Source: Monomorium pharaonis (lineage: Eukaryota; Arthropoda; Insecta; Hymenoptera; Formicidae). From it: a stretch of 64,000 bases of DNA. The notes under the pieces are model-generated. The model was not told the DNA's origin. It searched no databases and saw only the letters and a program-made list of their open reading frames with translations. Positions 13,395 to 27,181 of the stretch are shown piece by piece. A program made the translations under genes and the position numbers. Within the stretch, counting starts at the first letter, position 1, and the number at the start of each line of letters is the position of its first letter. The stretch spans positions 6,448,510 to 6,512,509 of the forward strand of contig NC_050468.1 in the NCBI RefSeq assembly GCF_013373865.1. Reading direction: 5' to 3'.

Positions 13395-14800
13395 ACGAAA
13401 AAGAGAGCGATACACGCGCGACGGCCGGACGCCAGAGACGCGCACGTTCATTAACCCATTGTCATTTCCCCTTTAAGTAACGTCCGCCGATTAACGTGCT
13501 GTTTTAAGAACGGGTCCCTGCCCCTCGCTCCCCCGCCGCTTCGAGCTCCGATAGCGCTCGTCGTTCGCCCCCGAGAGCGAGAACGAGTGCTCGGCTGCTC
13601 GAGTGCCCGCTGCGAGGCAAATCCGATCGCCGGGATAGAGCACACTCGGACGTGGTCGGTCCCTTTCTCTCGGTACGAGAAAGAGAGAGAGAGAGAGAAA
13701 GAGCACTCGCGTCTGAACACCGATAATGCCGCCGATTGTGCGTTTCGTTCTAGGAGGAGCGGCGGCAGCGGCGACGGCCGTGTAATAAAGTCGCCCGTAA
13801 TCGCGGACTAATGGCCGCTCGACGACGTTGATTGTCCCGATTGTATGGACCGCGGCGAGCTGGCGAGTGTGAGGTGGGGAAGGGGAGAGGGGAGGAGGGG
13901 GTGGTCGTCGCACCTCGGCGCGTCGCGCAGTTCCGCGTTATTAAATTCGGTGTCGTGCCCGTGCTCCGCCGGGCCGCCGTATATCAGCAGCCACGTGTAC
14001 CAGAACCGGCGCGCGAGAACGGGGTACACACGGTGTTATACAGAGTGTCCCAGAATTAAGCAAGCCGGGGTTCTTTAATTTCCGTCGTTAATAAAGCGGA
14101 CGTGGACGACGCGCTCTCCTCTCGAGGAGACCGGTGGAGGGGGGGGGGGAGGGGGGGCGATCGAGGCCACCTCGGCCGAAGGCGCACATCGCCAGATATG
14201 CGAGATCGATAAGGGAGGGATGGCGTTTTGCGCGCGCGTCGCGGGATGAATATTAATATGAAACACGATTAAGACGACAGAGCCCCCCGACCATTAATTT
14301 TAATGGCAAATTCATTACGCGGAATGTATTTTTTCCCCGTGACTAAAATGTCGATGGATGGAAGGGAATCCGCCGTCACTTTCTCCCCGAAAAATTTCCG
14401 ATGCTATCGTAAATATATGTTAACGAGCAGATAACGATATACCTCTCCCGAATCTCTTTTCCCCGCGAGGGGTTTCTCGGCTCGTTCGCGGCTCAAGGTC
14501 TCCCGTCGAGAACCTGTTGTGCGGGAATTGAACGGGCGCACGCGAATTGTGAAACAGCCTGTATGCGGTGCGCGCGGGGCCGTGTCGCGGTACGCGCGGA
14601 CGTTTGGCATAAATTTTCACCTCAACGAATTTCGCGAATTTATAGCCGCTCCCGCGGCAATGTATCGCGAATTCCTCCACGCGCGTGACGCAATTTTTTC
14701 CCTCCCCTTCCTCGTAACTGCTACAATTACGTACGACTGTACCGCGGGATGGAGAGAACCACGTAGCACTATTACATGACTACCGTTAATTAGTGCTGCA
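12228..14800. promoter_or_regulatory. CpG-rich island without a defensible gene
   Basis: High CpG density with GA arrays at 13,358 and about 13,680, and purine and G-rich runs near 14,140. Overlapping frames are open on both strands, as expected from GC-rich composition, and none has recognisable domains. Confidence 0.4.
13358..13392. repeat. (AG)n array
   Basis: About 17 AG units inside the 12.2-14.7 kb CpG-rich island. Confidence 0.9.
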
Positions 14801-15210
14801 GCACGGCCACTTGATATTATGTAAAATAATGGAAATGAGTAACTACGCGCGCTGATTAAATTACAAGCGATTGTCGCGTAACTGAGTTAACCTTAATTGC
14901 GGAATCAACGGCTATTTAACGAGATTTCGTCTCTCGCCGAGTCGTGCTGATGCGACGACATTGCGAAAGTAATAAACGACGATGATTCAACGGGGGAGGT
15001 TGAATTTCGCGTTGCGGGCATCTCCCCTCTTAATATCACTGTATCCATCTTGTTGACAACTAACAGCGGTTGACTAATTAACTCGTGTTAATGACTACCA
15101 ATCGCGCAAAGCAGATTAATGCTTAATGAAGTTAATAATTAGTTATAATCTTCCGTGCTATGGCAGGTGGTGTTTAATTAGTTAGCATAGAGCTCGCGTC
15201 TCAGAGCGTA
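14770..15210. promoter_or_regulatory. Cluster of TAAT/TTAATTA cores, candidate enhancer
   Basis: Repeated homeodomain-type cores (GTTAATTAGTG, GACTAATTAAC, CAGATTAATGC, AATAATTAGTT, TTTAATTAGTTAG) occur in moderate-GC DNA next to a CpG island, with a perfect palindrome GTGCTGCAGCAC at 14793-14804. Pattern only. Confidence 0.25.
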
Positions 15211-15968
15211 AATATTTTCATCGCTGCCCTCATTAGTAATAAATCGCAATTTGTACTTGTCGAATCGGGCATCGACGAACGAGTCTCTCGATCATCGCGT
15301 CGGCGTAAATTCGAAAATAGCGAGCGTGGATATCTTCGTTAAAAAAAAAAAATTTTTTTTTTTTATGTAGTCCCTGTACCGTTTGATACAATTAACGGGA
15401 CACCGGAAGGGAAGAGCCGTTACAAAGAATCGATATTCGTACAGTCCACGGAACAACAGATGACGGCGAAATTACAGTGTGTATGCGTCGTATGTGTATG
15501 AACGTTCATAGAACGGAACTGTCGCGAGAATTCTGAAAGGTTCGCTCGTTTCCTGAGGCGATGAAAACGACGACGAATCCGCCACTGATCCATTACGCAT
15601 TCACGCACCGGAATACGCAGTTGGCGGCCCCGACGTATCGCGACACGTGCCATCGGACGCCCACGCGGGGACATCTGACTCGGTGAGTGACTCTTTCCCA
15701 GCACCGCGATTGTTAACTTTCCAATTCACTGTGAGAGTTTGCGATACATAAGCTCGAGCTTTTACAATGTATTGTACATTCAAGGCAGTTTGAAAACAAG
15801 CTCTTCATACATGTCGGAAACACTAATTCACGTATTACGGAATTGTTCAGAATATGTGTAGATTTTGATTGAAATTACTGTTTTTTTTTCCCTAGAAACC
15901 ACAATTGCAAATCTAGGAAATAATTTGTTCAAAATGTGTATTCTACACTTCCCAATTTTATACTTTAC

Positions 15969-16252
15969 ACTGTAAAAAATTTTTGTAAAATTACAATTAT
16001 AATAGTGGGTAATTTTGAGACCAACTATAATAGTTGTAAATTTTTATGTGTATGTAATTTTGTAATATAAATTTCGCAATAATTTCTTAATTTGTTTTTT
16101 ACACTTGTGTATACACCGTAAACAAATTTATGATATATTAAACTATTTTTACTTGTATACTGCAAAATTATAGACACGAGAAAATTTACAACTATTATAG
16201 TTGGTCTCAAAATTACTATTATAGTTGTAATTTTACAAAAATTTTTTACAGT
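15969..16252. mobile_element. MITE with long terminal inverted repeats (about 284 bp)
   Basis: The left end ACTGTAAAAAATTTTTG and the right end are reverse complements. The match continues for about 85 bp each side (for example ACCAACTATAATAGTTG on the left and its complement near 16,190-16,205). A TA-type target site is plausible at the flanks. There is no coding capacity, so it is a non-autonomous Tc1/mariner-like or similar element. Confidence 0.8.
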
Positions 16253-16438
16253 TTAATCAAGAATATCAAGTTAAAACAAAGAAATAAGATTTGCTTATTA
16301 TTCTGAGTTTTTGACAAAATCATAATGAATTTTTCAGTGCTCAGATTACGAAATTTCAATCGCTTTAAGTTTAGTACCCAAGATAAATAAAATTATACTT
16401 TCTTAAGAAAAAATTATTAATATGTATGGCACATTCTA

Positions 16439-16638
16439 CACTGAAAAAAAAGTAATATATCCAATAAGATATGCAGTTGCAGGCTCTGTCAACTACAGAT
16501 ATACTCAATACAATAATATATGCTATTGCAGTATCAACACTGTACCTGCATTAACAGTAAATATTATTGTATTGAGTATTTTATATAGTTGGTAGCCTGC
16601 AATTACATATGTTATTGGCTATATTACTTTTTTCTGTG
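16439..16638. mobile_element. MITE (200 bp) with TA target duplication
   Basis: The termini are CACTGAAAAAAAAGTAATAT on the left and the complement of CACAGAAAAAAGTAATATA on the right, flanked by TA at 16437-16438 and 16639-16640. The inverted arms extend into ATACTCAATACAATAATAT and its complement. It is non-coding. Confidence 0.8.
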
Positions 16639-17817
16639 TACAGAAAAAATTAAAATAAGCGCTCACGCAAGTGAATAAATAGAACGTTTTAAAAATAAGT
16701 TTTATTTGCTAAAAGTTTATTTACAATTTTAATGTAAATTTCGATCAATATTTTAAGCTTCACATACTTATCAGAAATTTATTAAAGGAAACAATTTGAT
16801 TTGTTCATATTTCTTGATTCATATAACATTTATATTTTATTAAACCAATCTGCCACTTGTTACTCTTATTTTATTTTTAACGGGTCATTGCATTATCTAA
16901 TCGTTTCTATCTATTAAAAACGTTTCAAATTTCTGAAAATTACAACGAGTAAAATTGAAAACGCCTAAAAATCGCGATGAAATAAGAAACACGAAAAATG
17001 TCCGCAGAAAAACACAGAGAAAAATATTAAATATTTTTTACTCTGCTAAGCAAAAGGATTATTCAATTTACTTTTCTTTAAGTAACGATTATCTTTAATA
17101 AAGAATATATTTCTTGATAATAATCTTAAAATATATATTCATCACAAATGTTAGAAAAATTTATTATATGTACTAAAAAAAAATTTATACACTTTTGAAA
17201 AATATAAAATTTTGTCGAAAGTCAGAACAGTAAACCATTTTTTCGTTTTAATTTAATGTTCTTGATTAAACTATTAATCAAGAACATCAATGAAAAAACT
17301 ATTAATTTATTAGAAAGTTCAAAATATGTGTATTTTGAATAAATTTTACAAACTCACTCTCGCGAAATATTCGAAACAAATAATATGTACTTAATGAATT
17401 CAAGTAATTTACAGTATATATATATATATATTTCTGCGTGCAGCTTGACACGACGTTTTTCGTGCGCAATCGCGAAAAAAAATTCCTCTCGCGTGAGCAA
17501 AAAAAATTTTTTTCGTCCGTCGCTTGAGAATATTCGGTCGATTGGGACGTTTCTCTCTTTTACGCGGTGCGTCCAATTGGAACGCGTAACGCGTAACGTG
17601 CGAATCGGAATGCGATCGCTCGCGACGGTCGACAAAGGGCCGCGAGGACGAGGGTCAACTTGACCCTCCCCAGTAGTCTCATCGCCGGTATATACCGAGC
17701 GACTCCACTACGAAATAAAGCTACAATGCGCACATGCCCCCGCATGGATCGATATGTTTACACGACCGGGGTTACGTAAACGCGAGGAGAAGTTCGTTGA
17801 CTCCGCTCGCTCATCGC

Positions 17818-17819
<2 letters not shown>

Positions 17820-17886
<67 letters not shown>
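17820..17886. repeat. (GA)n array
   Basis: Thirty-three uninterrupted GA units flanked by CpG-rich DNA. Confidence 0.95.
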
Positions 17887-17887
<1 letters not shown>

Positions 17888-20800
17888 CCGCGTTTGCTCG
17901 AAACCCACGGGATTCACGGGCCTATAGCTATCTACGCTTTGTGAATCGTCTTATTCGCTCGTCTAAGTTTCATGAGTATTGAAATCCACGTAATTTCGGC
18001 GAGTTCAATCACCTACCACGAAAAGACGAATGATGACGACGACGACAACGACGTTTGTCGTAGTGTCTCCTTTGTCGCGAAAAAGTCAGAGTTTCGAGCT
18101 CGATAATGTCGAAATCTAATTCCATCGAAATTACATCGGTTTCAATTCCTGGAAAATAATAGGGATTAGAACGGGTGGCGTTTGAAGTAAAACGGTTCAT
18201 ATTACCGCTCGCTACCTCGTATTGTCGATCGATAGCTTTCAGGTGAAAATATATAGAGTCGCGCGAATCTCTCCGCGCACTCGGAGCTCGGAGGACCAAC
18301 TTTTCGCGATATTACATAGCGACGAATTCCGAGTTGGCAGTACTTTATGATAATCCATTCATTGTCACCACGATTTCCCAATTATTCCACGAATATTTAC
18401 ACGAATATTTGCACAACGCTGGACGCTGACGGAAGATGATTACATTAGGCAGTGCCGTTGTCATCAAAATAAAAAGGGAGTTTTTAAATGTCGAGCCGTT
18501 TCTCGAAATTACGCCGCGCCACAAAGGGTTAAAGTCGATTCGCGTGCAAATTCGTTACATCGATAATCGAATGACGGTGCGGTCCACTGGAAAATTACGA
18601 CAATTACAGAAATTACGGGAATTAAATGAACCATTTATTTCGAAAATGGCGGAAGGCGTACGTTAAATCACAATGGAATTAAATAATGTACAAATTAGCG
18701 AAACGCTGCAGACTGACAGGGTGCGACACATTAGAGAGTGATTTTAGGGAAAATGATGCATTTGTATATCGAGTTGGTGGAGTACCATTAATTGTATTCT
18801 TTTAATACAAGAATATGAAAACTTTAGGGAATTGAGATGAGACGTACATATGAGATGGAGAGAATGCTGTCTAAACAAATTTTATCTCGTTTTCTCGTGT
18901 TTCTCGCGATTTGCCCTCATGTACGCCTTAACGAGATTTCAATAATCCGAGTTTTTGCGCTACTCTCATAAAAATACTAAAAGAGACCTGGCGCCTTGTC
19001 ATTTTCATTGCGTTTCTTCGGCTCCGTCGCACTTGGTCGCGCTTTGCTTTAATTTTGTAGATCCAAGAAGATCAACGCCGCGAGTTACGAAGATTGAAAT
19101 AAGCCCGCCGTGCCCGATGTTGGTCGTATCGGCGATATGCGCGGTGCGCCCGCGGAATTTCTCCGCGGAAAGAAGATATATTCAAATGTATGCAGGCTTT
19201 GTGCGCGCGCGGAGTTCCGAGATGCAAATATTTATACTAGAGTGAATTTACAATCCGACGGCGTTAATTATGCTTTCTCGCAAGAGCCCGCTCGGAATTG
19301 AATACCGGTAGCAAAATGGCGAGTATACCTCGTCTCGTCGGACAATTATCCGGGATGGTTTTTCTTTTTTTGGGAGGCAGGGGGGGGGAGGGGAGACGAA
19401 TTGGGGAAGAAATGCCATTTCGCGTTTGTACATTCGGCACGACGTTTACGTTTGCGGCTTCCTTTATAGGACGCCTCGCTATATAGTATATTGCGTTATT
19501 ACCTAACGATCGTAATGGCTGCGACGATTTTCGAGGCGCAGTTTCCGAGCCACGAAAACGCCAGAGACGGTTTACGATCCTTACGGCACTCTGGGAGTAC
19601 CGAGAATACCGTACCTACACTCTCTCGTGAGCGCGGGCAATATCGGCCTCTCGCGAAACGGAGAAACGCTTATTCTTCGTCTGCAATCAGCCGGCCGATC
19701 GAACGCGTCGGCTTACAAGTCAATTAGGCCGTATTCCTGGCCGGGGGACCGAGAATTACTTTGAATATTGCCTCGCAATTAACCGCGGTCGACCATTGAG
19801 GAGTAATAGCGCGCGCGGGCACGCGGGCCGGCAGTTACGACTTCCACCGGCATGGGCGGATATTGCGGTGCCTTCATTCATCGCATTCCGTCGTCAAGAT
19901 ATACGCAACACGGGGCCGCGCTTAACGTGCATCACATTCGGTATTGTGCCGGTGGTGTTTCATGTAAGCCGCGCGGGGCATATCGAATCGCCATTGCGGC
20001 GATTCGTTCCGATCGAGGATCGCATCGACACGATCGATAAGGCCCAACGTTCGCTCTTTCGCACGAGAAAATTAGCTCCTTCGCGATCGACGAACGAGCG
20101 AAGCAAATCGAACGATTACTGTTAAAAACGGAAACGACCTCCACGATCTTATTGCGATAAACATTTTGCGAGATAACGCCGAAGAGAACTGAGCGCTTAT
20201 CGGCACGATTTCATTTTATTATTCCGGCCATACATGACGAGAGAATATCATCGTCAAACTCGCGATATAAAACGGTGCATATATTTGGTACATATAGAAT
20301 TGTATATATTCAGAATCCCTTCACGCGCGCATTATTTATATTTTTATTATATACTTTACGAAAGAAGTTTATCTTGATAACGCGTGATAAATTTGTATAT
20401 GTTTTATTCTATATTGAATAATTCATAAGAGAGTGGAAGTTTCCAACGAATGAATGAAAAAGTTTTCACCCTCGATAACATTTTCTACTTGAAGAGTTGG
20501 ATGGAATCAGGATATAAGTTTGGAAGCATCGTTTTGGTTACAGGTTAGAATACGATTACGTTATCAAGAAAAATGAATCTTTTTTTTTTTTATATACAAA
20601 AATATCACGGTATGGGGAAATGCGTTCATATTTTTATATCCGTAATCCATCAAACTTTCCTCAATGTTGATTCCGTTTATTGAAATGCACATAAAGTACA
20701 GGATCGTCTGCTTGGCCTTGGAAACACGAGACACCAAAACAAGTTTGGGTAACCAACTGTCTTAAACATTATAAAAGGAAATGACTATTTATGTACGTAA

Positions 20801-23282
20801 AACTATTTATAAAATAAAGACTGCTTCATTAATCTTTCGATTCGTACGCTAATTTCCAGACATAAGTTTCCAAGTGGGGCGAGCAGTTAATCCTCCCAAA
20901 TTTCCGTATATAACAGCACATTTACGATGTCAAAAATGATGAGATATGAAAATATAATGAATACATATATCAATATACGTAGTGAAATAAATCTTGAAAA
21001 CTGTACAATCATAAGTGATGACGATTATTATAATTCTCGTATTATTAATTCATGAGACGAACGGTTCGCTTGGAAAATCGAAGAGTCAAAAAGAAAATTA
21101 AAAAAATAAATTTTAATTGGCCAACAATATTGTTTCGTGAGATACAAAGAGATGGTTCCGAGAGGCTTCCAGATCCTTGGTGATCGGGAAGCTAGCCTCC
21201 AGAATTGCCAGTCGGTCCGTTTGCCCGCGCGACTAGGCAGACGCCACTGACAAAGGGTACTTGATAGTGAGTGAAGCAGTACTCACCGGTCACTGGAGTG
21301 CGATCCGCTGCTCCTCGAAGGATGCGTTCGTGTGCTGCGGGTACACGTGGATCCGAGCGGCCAGTCAAGTCGATCCGCGATCACACGCGCGTCTCGCACA
21401 CGTGTTTCATCAACGTCGCGATAAGAACGCGCTCACTTATCATGATTATCGAGTCGTGCGCATCACCACCACCATTCGGGATTACTGGACGCGACGTGAA
21501 TCGATTCGAATCTTCCGGTTAATAGCACCGCGCGATTTCATCTCGTCGTCTCGCAGCGCGCCGAACGCACTATATACTCCTCCTCGGATCGTTCGTTCAT
21601 CTTGGAGCGCGGACGACAATGCGGGTATTATATACGCGAGCTGATGGGCCGACGACGCCGCGAACGGTGAGGAGGCCTAGGGCAGGCTCGCGGTGTGATT
21701 ACGTTGCAGTCGACAGTAGCCTACGGGATGTAGAGCGAGCCCTGCAAAAGATCACGCCTTTCACACAATGCATGCCGGGGCGGCATAAAGATATCGATCG
21801 CCACGTCATATCACGTGCCGCCGATCGTTTCGCCGAGAGGCCCGAAGGTCAACGCGATGGTGATTCGAAAGTGAACCGCGAAGCCCTTTGCGACGGCGTA
21901 ATTAGGCGAGGCTGAAACACGATGCGCGCGCGCGCGTTCCCTTGGCTCGTGGTTTTTTTTTTTTTTCCTTTAAATACACAAGACGTGACTGAGGCCAACT
22001 AGCTTCGTGTCAAGCTTCGTTATTTTTGTACCTCGTATCGAACTGCAAACCGGAAGCACTTTCTACTGCCCGATGTAACTTTCGAGCCGCACCTTTAGCG
22101 TCGTTTCATTTCCTTTTCCCGTTTCCCCGCCCTCGACCGTCCCTCGTGTATTACAACATTGAAGCTATATCTTCACAAATCTTCTCCTCGAATCCGCGAT
22201 AACTACGAATTCGTTGCGGGACTTCATTTAATAAATTCATAAATCGAATAGAACAAATTATATATAACGTCTACGTATACAGTTGACAAATTTTACACGT
22301 CTCAGTGTGCTCGCGTCATCTAATTACGCCTCCCGCGTTTGGCTTCCGTCAACAAGTTCCTCTAAAAGAAACCTTACCCGTAAATTGCGGAAATTCGCAT
22401 GCCGTCCACAGACCGCAAAATCGAACCTCGCGCAGCGCTTTGACTTGGAAAGGTTTCTTTGTAGGGGTGACTTTATAATGAGCTTCGCCGGGGAGTCCTG
22501 AACAAGTAATCGCGGCAATCTCAACCGAACGATCCCGAAAACTCATTTTTCTTCGCAGGCAACAACGGTGGGTGACAATGTTATTAGCCGGTTGAGCGGG
22601 GCAATTCGAGAAGAAACGATACGCCGACGCCGTACTTGTTGCCGTTGCAATTATTTTGTCGCGCGGTAACTGGCAATCGCCCGTTTAACTTTCATTGGCC
22701 ACGCCGTGCACGTTTCGCGCCCGTGCAGGGATTCCCCGCGTGTACGTGCGTCCCGGCGACGAGCCAACCAACGTTGGTGAATTCACGAGGAACCCACGTC
22801 CGGTCACCGGCGCGAGTACATCGTCGCGGTCCACCGTCGGCCTGCACGGCCATTGTCAAGAGTGACGAGCGACAACACCGACGCGACGCCCGGGCGAGAC
22901 AGAGAGCACACCACCTGTTACACGCACCCCCGCTATTTACAAGCGACAACGCGACCCCGCGCACATCCCCGTCGAATATTTACATATTCATTATATTTCC
23001 ACGCGGGCGCCTCCGAACGGCACCACGTCCGCGGATTGAGATCGATCGAGTAGGCCGCGGCCGCGGGAAAGATCCACACCCGTATCTCGCGCTCTCTCGG
23101 CCACGCTTGCGTCGACGGAATTCGCGCTCGCCGTAATTCATTACGATAATTGAAACGCCGCGCCCGCGCGAGCGAGCGCGCGCGCAATTAACGCGAGTCC
23201 CGCAATTGAAATATTTCATTTTGCGTGCGAGCTATATTATTCGCTTTATGGTCCGCGGAGAGAGGCAGGGAGAGAGACAGAC

Positions 23283-23313
<31 letters not shown>

Positions 23314-24699
23314 CTGAGCGCATGCAGACTATACATTACAACGGGGGCGACTTGGTAATATTACACCGCCGCCGCTATTGTCGGCCGTAATAGAAAGGTA
23401 TTGTCATATAAATTCATATTATACGATAACGGTGATACGTCGGTATCAGCTTCCTGTTTTAACGGCGTAAGAGCCGTTAAAAGCGTCCCGTTCCGCAACG
23501 AGCGCTATTCGAATCCGCGCGACCGAAAATAGCCGCCTTTCCTCATCCGACGTCGTGTAAACGCACCGATGAATCATTCGCGAGCGTATACGCGCGCAAG
23601 TGTTTCGTTGCAGAATTATATCCGGTTACATCGAGCGCTACATTTAAGATGAGTGCCATTTTGCAGATACGTTATGGCTAGCCACACGTTATTAAGAGCC
23701 TCAAGACATTTTCGTGGCTATCCCACCCTCATATTTCATATTTCAGGTTATCCTTACGAGATATGTCTCATAAATTTTATCCCATTTTTTTTTACTTTAT
23801 TTTATTTTCGTATTTGTGCATTTTGGCACTCAAGACGTTTTTTACACTCCCTACGTGACTCACGTGGATTTGAAAATTATAAGAAGCCGTCACATTTTCC
23901 GAGTACGAGAGCTTGAAGATATTTTGTAATTTTTTGTTTTTAATTTTTTTACATTTTGTAAATATTACTTTATTGCCTATTTCATTTTAATTTTATAACT
24001 TGTAATTGCAGCAACTGTACTATTCATCTTTTCTAATAATGTTTTTATTCTAGTGTATCCAATAATTGACATTGATTCTGATTTTTCTTCTTTGATATTA
24101 CGTTATACATATATCGGAACAAAAACGCCTGTTTCCATTATTATTTAAATTGTCAGCTTCTTATAACTTGCCACGCTATCAGAAATTCACATGCACATAA
24201 ATGTTTCTGTACAAATTTACCACAAACAGTTATTCTTTTCTGATTAATATGAAGCAACGTAAGCTGCAAATAAAATGTATGTATATTTTCAAACATCAGT
24301 CTTTTAGCGTTAATAAACTATAAATATGGAGCTTTATTAAAACTTGTCATCTTTCCAATTTTTAAAATATTATAAAAAAAATTCTTTTGTCTAAAAAAAA
24401 TTGTAGCAAACAGATCAGTTCAGTATTTTCTTATTATTCGTTTGTACATACCAGACATTCAGAAAATGGACGGTAATGATACATCATTTCGTACTGTCGC
24501 TAAGAGCCCGATGCTTATTTTGATAGGACATTTCACTATGACTGAGAAGAATAGGAAAGATGTAATAAGTGTAGGTGAAGTAGGTGGAGGAAAAACACAG
24601 CAAGTTAAATTCCATTGAATAAAGCACTAATTATTGTTAAATTGTAGTATAGAACATTGCAATTAAGTTAATAGAGTACTAAGTTAAGTACAAAGTTAT

Positions 24700-24746
24700 T
24701 TGCTTATCTTCTCCATTGTCGCGTACGTTGTGGAGAAGATAAGCAA
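24700..24746. repeat. Perfect 16-bp stem hairpin
   Basis: TTGCTTATCTTCTCCA at 24700-24715 is exactly complementary to 24731-24746, with a 15-base loop containing CGCGTACG. It is too short on present evidence to call a microRNA precursor. Confidence 0.7.
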
Positions 24747-26280
24747 GTAAATTGTTATGCTTGACATTTCATTTCTGCGAATTTACACAAATTCTACGAA
24801 TTTTACAAATAGCACTTAATCATTAAAATCAATACTCATTTTTCGTCCCGAGTTTACTTTTATATAACTTTTATCTTTATAATGCATTTGATTATGCGAT
24901 TTTTCGACTCTATATTATTGATGAGGAAAGTGATTCTTTCTAGAGCTACAATGAGGAATTTTTTTGTGACATTCAACAGGTCATGGCAAATTTTTATTAT
25001 TTTAATATCTTTCGTTGAAATCGATGAATAATATAACATCAAGGGTAATGGAAATCTTTATTGTTTATTATTCGCGAAAACAAATCAGAAAATATTCAGT
25101 TTACAAAACATATATTTCTATTTCAATATTCAAATTGTGGATGATTTTTATATAAACGCAAATATTATATATTTGTAGACATACATTTATTATTCTATTA
25201 ATTAGTTGACTAGATAAGTTGAAGCGTGCACTGCTATGCATATAAATTGTTCTTATGGTACAAAGTATTATATCGTTTCTCTAGAAACAAGTTTAGGAGG
25301 CTATTTCTCGGTTTTAACATAAAGGCACTTGATTCCTTTCATATGAAAGCTATCCATACAGATACATGCATTCATACTGCAAGGATACATCGGGGAACCA
25401 GAGTTACATCATCAGTTCGTATTCACACCGTACACATTTAACGTTAAATCTATCTGATGCTCATCCCACGACATTACACATCGAATGCGAGATCCTCGTA
25501 TTATACATAAAACTTGGAATTGAACGGCAACATTTAAAGGCGCTAAGTGAATACCGTAAATTAGAAAAGATCCAAGTATCCAAAAATAGAGAAAAAAAAC
25601 TTTGATAGAACGTAAATATCTAAGGCCAAATTTAGCTGGTTGGAACATATAGCGTGATGTTTGAACGCGAAGATAAAATCGGAATCCGATCGAATTGCCT
25701 GCTTTTGCGGCATGTGGCATCTGGATCTTTCTTAATTTACGGCGATCAATCGGCGACGCGCGGGCACGAGTCATTATCGTGTATCAAGTGATACCGAATC
25801 GGCGCCGGACGACAACAACACCACCAACGTGCATACATCGATCATCTCAAATAGCAAATGTACACCAACAGTAAATTGCGTGCAAGCGTGTGACGAGTAC
25901 GTAAGAACTATTATGCAAGAACATCGAACAAGACTGATCGCAAGTGCGAGCGGGCCGAGACGGGACGGGAGCGGCGTGTGTCGGGCTGACGTACATCCTC
26001 GTTGTCTCGGGGTTGCCGTTACCCGCCGACGCGCGTTGCTCGCCCCGTCGCGCAAAATCTGCGCGCTCGCAGCGACACACGCACTGCGGGACGTGGCGTG
26101 GCACCGCACGTTATACGTATATATATATATATATATCTCACGCAATCCAAAAGGAATCAAATGATCATTCGGTTTACCGTCGTCGTTCGGAACAACCCTC
26201 GCGGACGTGCATAGCATCATTATCTTCTTCGTCGTACGTTTCCCTTCCAGCCACCCCTCTATCTCTACCCGTTCGCACCA

Positions 26281-26317
26281 TCTCTCTCTCTTTCTCTCTC
26301 TCTCTCACGCACGCACA

Positions 26318-26384
<67 letters not shown>

Positions 26385-26450
26385 GTTTTCCCGCGCTCTC
26401 GCTCTAACGCCCTCCCTGCCGGTTTCGGTTCCTCTCTCCCACTCCTGTCT

Positions 26451-26481
<31 letters not shown>

Positions 26482-26482
26482 A
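26281..26482. repeat. Long (CT)n / polypyrimidine tract
   Basis: About 200 bp that is almost pure CT on the plus strand, with a continuous CT core at about 26,325-26,381. Confidence 0.95.
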
Positions 26483-27149
26483 CTCTCTTTCATATATTCT
26501 CTCTACACACGAGAATGCACGCCTGAGGCGAGGTTTAAGGACCGTCACGCGAATACATTTTCTTACACGAATGTCCACCTCGGAGGTCCCGCGGGCACGA
26601 TGAACACGACGCCTCGGCGTCTACACCATCCTCCGTCCTCTTTTGCGCGTCGCGTATCCCGGTCTTTCCCTCTCCCTCTCTCTCTTTCTCTTTCTCCTCC
26701 CCACCCTCTCTCTTGCTCTTTCGGACTCACTCCTTTCTATCCTTCGCGCTCGCCGTTGCACTCGACCCTAACGCGCGGTTGTCGTATCTCGATGTCGAGA
26801 GACCTCGTCGGGGCGACGGACGACAAAGGGAGAAGAACTCGCGGGAGAAGATGAAATCGAGATTTGTTCCATAGATGCGCCGTGTGTCCGTGTAACGTAG
26901 CACGCGAGTCGAAAGCAGCGAGGAGAAGACCACAGCGTCGACGGTGGTACGGAGGCCGAACACGGAGCAGCGCGGTAGTACGAGCGGCGTAGCGTCGTTG
27001 TGCGACGAGGACCGAGCGTGATCGTGGGAACGAGAGAGACAGAGAGAGAGCGATGAGATCGGCCGCGACGATGACGACGACGACGAAGACGACGGCGGCG
27101 GGAACAGCAACGGCAAAGGGTACAGCAGAGGGCGAGAGCGTACATATAC

Positions 27150-27181
<32 letters not shown>

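Larger units (their letters stand above)
9891..25799. other. No supported gene; alternating AT-rich and CpG-rich DNA
   Basis: CpG-rich blocks at 10.1-10.95, 12.2-14.8, 17.4-20.2 and 21.2-23.6 kb alternate with AT-rich DNA holding the MITEs. Open frames in the CpG blocks lack domains, have rivals on the other strand and are not flanked by convincing splice sites. Confidence 0.5.

Noticed and set aside
14035..14058. CAGAGTGTCCCAGAATTAAG, like termini of some insect DNA transposons
   Set aside because: Only one end was found and no inverted partner nearby, so no element can be delimited.
26265..26483. Arg-Glu repeat protein on the minus strand
   Set aside because: A pure reading of a (CT)n tract; no unique sequence.
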